Shown here piece after piece: positions 13,470 through 13,516 of a stretch of DNA of 13,516 nt. Made by a program: the position numbers and the translations under genes. A model generated the notes under the pieces. It searched no databases and was not told the origin of the DNA. It saw only the letters and a list, made by a program, of their open reading frames with translations. Origin of the DNA: Candidatus Nealsoniibacteriota bacterium (lineage in GTDB: Bacteria > Patescibacteriota > Minisyncoccia > Minisyncoccales > PWPS01); the NCBI GenBank assembly GCA_003557065.1, contig PWPS01000006.1, positions 1-13,516 on the forward strand. The letters are read 5' to 3'. How positions within the stretch are numbered: position 1 is the stretch's first letter; each line of letters starts with the position of its first letter.

Positions 13470-13516
13470 GCCGGAGTAGCTCAGAGGCAGAGCGACTCTC
13501 TCGTAAAGAGTAGGCC
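13470..13516 (+). tRNA. tRNA-Thr (anticodon CGT), truncated by window end
   Basis: The first 47 nt are visible: acceptor GCCGGAG (13470-13476), TA, the D stem GCTC/GAGC (13479-13482 with 13490-13493) and an anticodon stem ACTCT/AGAGT (13495-13499 with 13507-13511). The 7-nt loop CTCGTAA has anticodon CGT at 13502-13504, which reads ACG (Thr). The T arm and 3' acceptor lie beyond the window. The gene begins 6 nt after the stop of the preceding coding region. Confidence 0.9.

Noticed and set aside
1..13516. Recoded TGA (code 25, as in Gracilibacteria or SR1)
   Set aside because: No conserved gene contains an in-frame TGA, and TGA ends several genes at expected positions.

Overview
The window looks like a piece of a chromosome from a Candidate Phyla Radiation (Patescibacteria) bacterium. 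This is inferred from gene content and style. The first two genes, a 'NTEELATLFHFP' membrane-associated protein and a VirD4/HerA-like ATPase with a C-terminal zinc ribbon, match a pair I associate with CPR genomes. Genes are compact, several junctions overlap by 1-4 nt, several proteins are small or reduced, and Shine-Dalgarno sequences are mostly weak. TGA is used only as a stop (4624, 7449, 8372, 11277), so the genetic code is standard and the code-25 lineages (Gracilibacteria, SR1) are unlikely. I see no insertion sequence, phage gene or CRISPR array.

Layout. (1) Positions 3-5066, + strand: C-terminal part of the membrane protein, the ATPase, phosphoglycerate kinase, a RecJ-like DHH phosphoesterase and an RNase HI. 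The last four are packed with overlaps or a 5-nt gap, like one operon. (2) 5087-5666: a monocistronic GreA-like gene with a near-consensus sigma70-type promoter, the strongest ribosome binding site in the window and an intrinsic terminator. (3) 5660-6331, - strand: a single-pass membrane protein of unknown function, the only - strand gene. (4) 6347-9275, + strand: a RimP N-terminal-domain-only protein, two tandem membrane-anchored DUF1460-like amidase paralogues, a cysteine-rich DUF6485-like protein, a signal peptidase I and a free-standing tRNA-binding domain. (5) 9276-9648: the RNase P RNA gene with its own promoter; its closing helix doubles as a terminator. (6) 9657-13048: murJ and lepA, overlapping by 4 nt. 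(7) 13051-13516: an extended -10 promoter, a DivIC/FtsB-like septum protein and the first 47 nt of a tRNA-Thr(CGT) cut by the window end.

How the genes work together. Much of the window serves the cell envelope: lipid II flipping (MurJ), division (DivIC/FtsB-like), protein export (signal peptidase), peptidoglycan amidase-like proteins and the membrane/ATPase pair. The rest is information processing (GreA-like, RimP-like, LepA, RNase P, RNase HI, RecJ-like, tRNA) plus one glycolytic gene.

The most unusual features are: the tandem amidase-like paralogues, where the upstream copy has Ser in place of the expected nucleophile Cys; an 85-bp perfectly identical block shared by these otherwise diverged copies; a GreA-like protein without the usual acidic tip; a RimP-like protein that stops after its N-terminal domain; and two promoters placed so that their transcripts would be leaderless or nearly so.
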